DNA of 64,000 nt from Paratrimastix pyriformis (Eukaryota > Preaxostyla > Paratrimastigidae): contig JAPMOS010000001.1 in NCBI GenBank assembly GCA_027972325.1, forward strand, positions 1,149,001 to 1,213,000, read 5' to 3'. The notes under the pieces were generated by a model. That model saw only the letters and a program-made list of their open reading frames with translations, did no database searches and was not told the origin of the DNA. The translations under genes and the position numbers were made by a program. Shown piece after piece: positions 58,421 to 64,000 of this stretch; positions within the stretch are counted from its first letter, which is position 1; the number at the start of each line of letters is the position of its first letter.

Positions 58421-59988
58421 TTAGACAGGGGTGGCCTTGGCCGTTTCGAGGTCGAGGAAGTGGAGCCCATCGCCCACCTTGGCACCCCAAGCTGCGATTT
58501 TCCCGCGCATTTGCTCGATCTGCGACATGGCAAGCATCCGAGGTGCGACGTAGTCCACCCGCACACATTGGGCAACCTGTAGAAGCGGAATAAAAAACTC
58601 GATGTAACATCCAGAAAAAAAGAATGCAAACCTGGTCGATCTTCCCGCGGATGAGGCCAAGGGCCAGGGACTTCATGACCAGGAACTCAATCTCCTGAAG
58701 GGAGAGCTTGGTATGCCCCGCAATGACGGCAAACGGAATCACGCGCTGGTCGGCAGGGGTGCTGAACACCAAGGCGATGAAGCTGGCGATCCGAATCTTG
58801 TCCCGGAGGATGTGGTGGTTCTGGAGCAGCGAGGGCTATATTGACAAGAAAGTGTGGGAGCGATGTGAGTTGGGAGCGGGCAGAGCATCTATGAGGATGG
58901 ATGGAGGGATGGAGGGATGGAGGGGGATGTAGGGAGGACGGAGGGAGGACGGAGGGAGGGAGGGGCGGGGGCAGTGGAGGCGCGGCTGCGGGCCTGGGAC
59001 TTGAGCTCCTCCTTGTATTGGTCGACGGTGCGCTCGTACTGCTGCAAATCGCCCTCGTTGAACACCGACAGCAGCTGGTACATCCACTCGAATGGCGAGC
59101 CCTTCAGCGACTCGAAAACAGGATGCACAAGCTGCACAGAGCACCGAAATCAGGGATGTGCCCGGGGGGGAGGGGAGGCATTCGAGTGAGGTCACGGACC
59201 AGCTCGCCAAAAGAGTAGAGGTCCTTCCCCAGGAGAGCGGCAATCCCCAGGCTGAAGGCCAGCTGGCGCTGAGTCTCCAGGGGAATCGTCTCGGTCGGGG
59301 TGTGGCTGAGGTAGTGGAGGCTGTACTGGTAGAACTTGAGGGCATCATTGCCGAGCTGGTGGATCGCGTAATCGCAATCCACTGTAAAAAACTGCCCATC
59401 AGACCTGGGCCTTCTCGGCCAAAACCTCGTAGTAGAGCGAGAGAACATCGTCCTTCACGACGCGGGAGGCCCGGGGGAGGGCAGCAGCGACGTTCGGATC
59501 GCCGAGACCGAGAAGTTCCCGAGACAAGCGAACAAGTTCCTCCGCTTCGTCGGGTCGGCCAGCGCGCAGGAACTGTTGCGCAAGAGCGAGAGTCAAAAGA
59601 GTCCATGCATCACGAGACGACTCCTTCTCGCGGAATCGTCTGCGAATTTCCTGAAGAAATGTGATTGGGTCTAAAGGAAAGAAGCCGAATGGGAATAATA
59701 TGAACATGAGATGCGGAGGCAGAGAAAGCCAGACCCTTGACAGTCTTCGAGATCTTCGTAGCGATGAGGGCCCAAGAAACCCGGTTGAAATGCACTTCAA
59801 CACCAAACAAAAATGATGTGCAAAACTCTTCCAGATCATCGTGAGAAGCGGAGACATACTGGTCAACCGCTGTACAGAGTTGATGCCACAACCTAAGGAG
59901 TCGCTCGACTCAACAAACAGCTGAGCAAAAAAGCAGACTCTTGGCTTTTCAGGGAGCGGAGCACCTCCATAGTGGGAAGGGCAGCCAT
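58421..59988 (-). CDS. PSMD13: 26S proteasome regulatory subunit Rpn9 / PSMD13
   Basis: A lid subunit of the 19S proteasome regulatory particle with a PCI domain. The ATG at 59,988 gives MAALPTMEVLRSLKSQ. A 46-nt intron then leads to ELWHQLCTAVDQYV, aligned with human KKLWHQL. Helical repeats follow: SWALIATKISKTVK, SRDAWTLLTLALAQQFLRAG, DVLSLYYEVLAEKAQ, ALKFYQYSLHYLSHTP, RQLAFSLGIAALLGKDLYSF, LVHPVFESLKGSPFEWMYQL. The PCI winged helix is clear: VIPFAVIAGHTKLSLQEIEF, LVMKSLALGLIRGKIDQ, then VDYVAPRMLAMSQIEQMRGK. TAA at 58,421 ends KATPV. Length about 380 aa is normal for the family. Divergent from FIGNL1. Confidence 0.93.
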
Positions 59989-60001
59989 GGTTGTTTGGCC
60001 G

Positions 60002-62819
60002 ATGAGAAAACTAGGCGGATTTGCCAGGGTAACAACTCCAGAAAGCCTGTCAAGTCTGCAAAAACGAACGCCGCTGCCAAGACATGCTGGGTTCTCGATG
60101 ACGGTATACTGAGACTTTCCATTGACGGGATTGTGTCGGAGGGGTCACTTTCGTACCAGCCCACTGATGCAGGGCTGACCCGCGATGAGATCTTTGGAAT
60201 GGTGAGAGACGCTTTCCCGATCCTCGGAACGCTTCCACCGCCACCGCCACCTTCTCGATTAGAGAGCCCTAGTCTAAGCGGGACTTCTCTCCTCAGCATA
60301 CGCTCTTCCACACCGCAACCACCGCAGATTGCACTGCCGGCGGCGGATCCTCCATCGTGGCAATCATCTTCCAGTACGACGCTGTATTCTCGCCTCCACA
60401 TTGGACGAACTCCACCACCTCCACCTCCACCCCAACCACTCCCACCGCCCCAACCACAGCAGTTCCGCTTCCCGCCCCCTCCACGCGGCCCGTCGGATAA
60501 TCTGTCACACGAAGACGGGGCCCCCTTTCCTGGCTGCCGCTCGAACAAGGTTCGGGGCGTCATCCGAGGTGAGGAAGACGAGGACCAGCCGCCGTCACTC
60601 TCCCGGGGCAGGGCCACCACCCGGCCCCCCGAACCCGATGAGGACCAGCCCGACGACGGGAGTGGCGACTTTATCTCGGCCCGCCGGCAGCTGGTCTGCC
60701 CCGCCTGGGGTTCTCTTCTTTCATTGCCCACCCGCCGGTCCGTAGGAGATCGACGCGATCAAGCAGAATCGCCGGGGTGGTGGCGGTGGCGGTGGCGGCG
60801 ACAGCGGCGGCGGCAACGGTGGCGGCGGTGGCGGGTGGCAGCCGACAAAATCGCTCGGGGTGAAGAGGCGCTTTGTGCCGCCCGTGAAGGACCGCGAAAA
60901 GGACAAGGAGGCCCCCAAACCACGCGGTCCGGGGCTTCGCCGACAAAGGTCGGGCCCCATCTCGTCGTCACCCAATCATCGTCATCATCATCATCATCAT
61001 CATCATTATCATCGTCATCTTCATCGTCCCCACCGGCTTCCATTTTGCTGTGCGTCCTGGCCGATTTCACAGCCCTCCCGCCAGCAACAAGGCGAGTCGG
61101 GACAGGGACGGAGACGACAAGGACAAGGTGGCCCTCTTCCGGTCCTGCCCGGGGCTGCTGGACGAGAACGGGGAGATCCTCGACGAGCGGCTGCGGGGGA
61201 TCGACCCCAAGCTGATCGAGACCATCAGCTACGAGATCATCGACCGCACCCCGGCCGTCAAGTGGGACGACATCGGTCCGCACGCCCTCCACCGTCGCCT
61301 CATCCCGCCCCCACGGTCCCGTTCCGTCCACGCAGCGGGCCTCGAGTTCGCCAAGAAGTGCGTCTACGAGGCCGTCTGCTGGCCCATGATGCGCCCCGAC
61401 CTCTTCACCAAGCTCCGGGCCCCGCCCAAGGGCCTCCTGCTCTTCGGGCCACCCGTCCGTCGGGCCGCTTGCCCTCCGCCGCGCCCGGTTGCAACCCTTT
61501 GCGCGCCCACCCTCACAGCCATTCGCCTCCCGCCCGCCCACATCTCCGCCAGGGAACGGGCAAGACGCTGATCGGCAAGGCCATCGCCAGCCAGTCGGGG
61601 GCGACCTTCTTCGCCATCTCCGCCTCCAGCCTCATGTCCAAGTGGGTCTGCCCCGCGTCTTCTTGGCACCGCTCCCTGCCCTTCAGCCGGCCCTGCATCA
61701 CCAACCGACTTGCCCGGCGGGGATGCGCAGGTGGGCGAGGGCGAGAAGATGGTGCGGGCCCTCTTCGCCGTGGCCACGTGCCACGAGCCGGCCGTGGTTT
61801 TCATCGACGAGATCGACTCGCTCCTCTCCCAGCGCAGCGAGGTCCGCGCCAGCCCATACCACATGCGACGCCCATTGATCCGACGGGGCATTGGCGGGGT
61901 CGGTGCAGGGGGACTTCGAAGCCAGCCGGCGGGTGAAGACCGAGTTTCTGGTGCAGCTGGACGGAGTGGCCACCCAGAAGGAGAGCCGCGTCCTCATCGT
62001 CGGTCAGTGGGCAGCCTCACGCCCATGGGCACGCTGCCTGCCCTACACCCGCCACCCCGTTCCTTCTCACGGTCCCCCTCCGATCGGCACGGTCCGCCAC
62101 AGGGGCCACCAACCGGCCGCAGGAGCTCGATGAGGCGGCCCGGCGGCGGATGACGACTCGGCTGTACATTCCCCTCCCCGACCCGGCCGCCCGGCGGCAG
62201 CTGGTCGAGCGGCTCCTCGGGCAGCACGACCACTCGCTCCTCCCCGAGGACATCGCGGGCATCGTCGAGCGCAGCGCCGGTCGGTGTCCCTCCGCACCCC
62301 CGCTGCCCATCTCTTCGACCTCTCTGCTTTTATTTTCCCGGTACTTCTTGCTCTGCCTGACACACCCGCCCATCCTCCGCCCCTTTGTCCGACAGGAGGG
62401 CACCATGACCATTCGTCTTCATCACTGCCCCCCCCCCCCCCCCCCCCCCCCAGGGTACAGCGGGAGCGACCTGCATGCGCTCTGTGCCCAGGCGGCGCTG
62501 GGTCCGCTGCGGGAGGTGCGCGACATCGCCACCCTGCGCCCCTCTGATGTGCGGCCCATCGGGCTGGTCGACTTCGAGCCGGCCTTCCGCAGGGTCTGCC
62601 GCGCGTCCTCGGCCCTCGGCCCTGTCTCATCGATGGCCCTCGGGTTCGGGTTAGGTGCGGGCCTCGGTGGACCCCAAGGACCTGGTCTCGCTGCAGGATT
62701 GGAACCAGCGCTTCGGCTCCTTCGGGTTGCAGGACGCCGACCCCAACGCGGCCGCGGCCGCAGCGGCGGCCCAGAGGACGGGCACCCCCTCCCCGCCTCC
62801 GCATCCCTTCCCCTCGTAA
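60002..62819 (+). CDS. FIGNL1: Fidgetin-like AAA ATPase (5' end approximate)
   Basis: FIGNL1 is an AAA ATPase of the meiotic clade that removes RAD51 and also relates to microtubule-severing enzymes. The N-terminal half is Pro- and Gly-rich and disordered (60,200-61,060). The conserved part begins [20 protein letters not shown] and [19 protein letters not shown]. Walker A is split by an intron: [16 protein letters not shown]. Next come [31 protein letters not shown]; Walker [87 protein letters not shown]; and the C-terminal helix [20 protein letters not shown]. These match FIGNL1 almost position by position. A 24-base C run precedes one 3' splice site (62,428-62,451). It stops at 62,817-62,819. 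The true first exon is uncertain. Confidence 0.92.
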
Positions 62820-62884
62820 CCGCCGCATCGGAATGTTTGATCCGCTGGAACAACAAGGGGAGAAAGAAAAGGAAGATCAGGGCG

Positions 62885-64000
62885 TCAGTGACCCTCGGGT
62901 GGCGGTGAGGGTGACACCGATTGCCAGCCGTCGGCCCTCGGCTCGCCGCCCCCGCCCAGAGCCACCACTTGGAAGCCCCCGCCGGTGGCCCACTCAGGGG
63001 GCGATTCGGTGGCTGTGGCTGTGGCGGGCGGCAGAAGCGGGGGCGCCGAGTGAGCGGTGGCGGTGGCCTGCGTCGCCGGGTCGGTGGCTGTCGCGGGGGG
63101 CGCTGAGCCCGGGAGGGCGGCAAGGTCGCGGGCAGGCAGCGGAAAAGGCATCTCGGTGGGGATCCGCCACCGGGCGGGCTTCCCGGGGAGCGGATGCAAA
63201 GTGACCAGAGCAATCTGCGCCCAACCGCGCAACGCACATGATTATGAGGCCTGAAAAAGAGGCACGAGCCAGCAGACCTCGGGCGGGCAGTTCAACCGCC
63301 CGGGTGGGTGCGAGCCGATACCCCGGGTCGTGTAGAGCCACCGGTCTTGGTAGGGGCGACGGAGGCCTTGCGACCACTCCCAGTGTCGGACAGCCTGCCA
63401 AGGGCAAACAAACGGTCCAGGGGCCCAAATCAGGAGGAAAGCAGACGTTGACTTGGCTGTGAAACGGCATTTTCCTCCGGAGGCAGCCAGGCATGCAGCG
63501 CAGGACGCGCCCATAGAGATCGATCACGGCGCACCCGCAGCAAGGCATCCGCACTTGGCCCCTACAAAGGAGCGATCGTTGATAACCCAGCCAGAAGGGG
63601 ACCAAACCCATGCGTGTGGCCGCTGCGGAAGATCCGGAAAAAGAGTCACGTTGGCCACGGAGAGGGAGGGCGAGCAGACCTGAGGACGAGGTCGCTCCGT
63701 ACGGCCTTCATCCTTTCGAGCGCGTCTGGGTTATGCTCCATCACAATCCGAGGGACATCGGCTGCCTAGCAGTGGGATCAATCCGAAAGCGGGGATCGGG
63801 CGCGGGACCGACCAGTGCCTGGGCCGGAAGGGCCGGATCGAAGTTGGGCTGCCACATGTCGACCATCCCCACAAGAGGGAGCGACTCCACAGGAGAACCA
63901 GCAACGACTGGAACGCCACCCATGAATGGCAGGACGACCTCGTTCCGGAGAACACGTGTACCATTCCTGCAGGAAGACACAGTGAACGGAGCGAACGCGC
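62885..64000 (-). CDS. Calcineurin-like metallophosphoesterase (3' part; start beyond right edge)
   Basis: Read on the minus strand from the right edge: VVLPFMGGVPVVAG, LPLVGMVDMWQPNFD (GVxD-type strand), IVMEHNPDALERMK (the H-N-P-D metal/phosphate motif), DLVLS spliced to GHTHG, then a 46-nt intron to GQVRMP, giving the family's GHTHGGQ. The C-terminal core is WEWSQGLRRPYQDRWLYTTR, GIGSHPPGRLNCPPE, and, after a further intron, IALVTLHPLPG. These are the membrane-type (YaeI-like) metallophosphoesterase motifs. An Ala/Thr/Pro-rich tail ends at 62,885. The first metal motifs (GDxHxG, GDxxD, GNH) must lie beyond the window. The substrate is unknown. It is convergent with FIGNL1. Confidence 0.88.

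Noticed and set aside
1-64000. Transposons, LTR elements or viral relics
   Set aside because: No reverse transcriptase, integrase, transposase, capsid or long terminal repeats were recognised in any frame.
1-64000. Bacterial contamination suggested by Hcp and BKACE
   Set aside because: Both genes carry spliceosomal introns of the same short GTYYG style as the housekeeping genes around them.

Overview
This is GC-rich (outside AT-richer intergenic gaps) nuclear DNA of a eukaryote. Genes are packed tens to a few hundred bases apart, on both strands, and are cut by many very short introns (often 40-50 nt). The introns mostly open with GTCYG-type 5' sites instead of GTRAGT, and many carry long C homopolymers on the sense strand. 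The gene set includes a hybrid cluster protein with complete cluster ligands, an apparent beta-keto acid cleavage enzyme, and two very large transmembrane calpains. Together these suggest a free-living, oxygen-poor protist; a metamonad such as a preaxostylan would fit, but that is inference from gene content only. The proteasome subunit, N-myristoyltransferase, FIGNL1 and UVSSA are ordinary eukaryotic housekeeping genes.

Layout. 1-996 (-): 5' part of a gene with a cyclic-nucleotide-binding-like domain, running off the left edge. 1,464-15,624 (-) and 16,497-30,388 (+): two head-to-head paralogous DEK1-type calpains, each with an N-terminal multi-pass membrane region, a coiled-coil/linker, a CysPc protease with an intact Cys/His/Asn triad, three C2L-like domains and disordered tails. 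Between them lies a relic DNA copy of the catalytic-Cys exon of the left gene, and a tRNA-Lys(CTT) gene sits inside an intron of the right gene. 31,047-31,856 (-): GNAT acetyltransferase. 32,288-36,703 (+): long, basic, disordered protein with SPAK repeats. 37,315-41,506 (-): apparent fusion of a BKACE (DUF849) domain with a PLP aminotransferase. 41,718-43,303 (-): N-myristoyltransferase. About 43,390-47,475 (+): UVSSA. 47,516-49,225 (+): B3GNTL1-like GT2 glycosyltransferase. 49,364-51,003 (+): F-box fused to an Arf-like GTPase domain. 51,249-53,250 (-): hybrid cluster protein. 53,540-54,569 (-): PAQR receptor. 54,639-54,904 (+): possible small membrane protein. 55,005-58,302 (-): unrecognised secretory-pathway membrane protein. 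58,421-59,988 (-): proteasome subunit Rpn9/PSMD13. About 60,002-62,819 (+): FIGNL1 AAA ATPase. 62,885 to right edge (-): metallophosphoesterase.

No operon-like pathway logic links the neighbours. Several pairs are divergent with very short shared upstream regions (NMT/UVSSA, PAQR/small membrane gene, PSMD13/FIGNL1). The most unusual items are the BKACE-aminotransferase fusion with an altered metal site and a cysteine-rich insertion, the F-box-ARL fusion with degenerate GTPase motifs, the mirror-image calpain pair with its exon relic, the intronic tRNA, and the atypical splice signals. Exon boundaries were worked out by eye from reading frame and homology. Gene ends marked approximate should be treated so.
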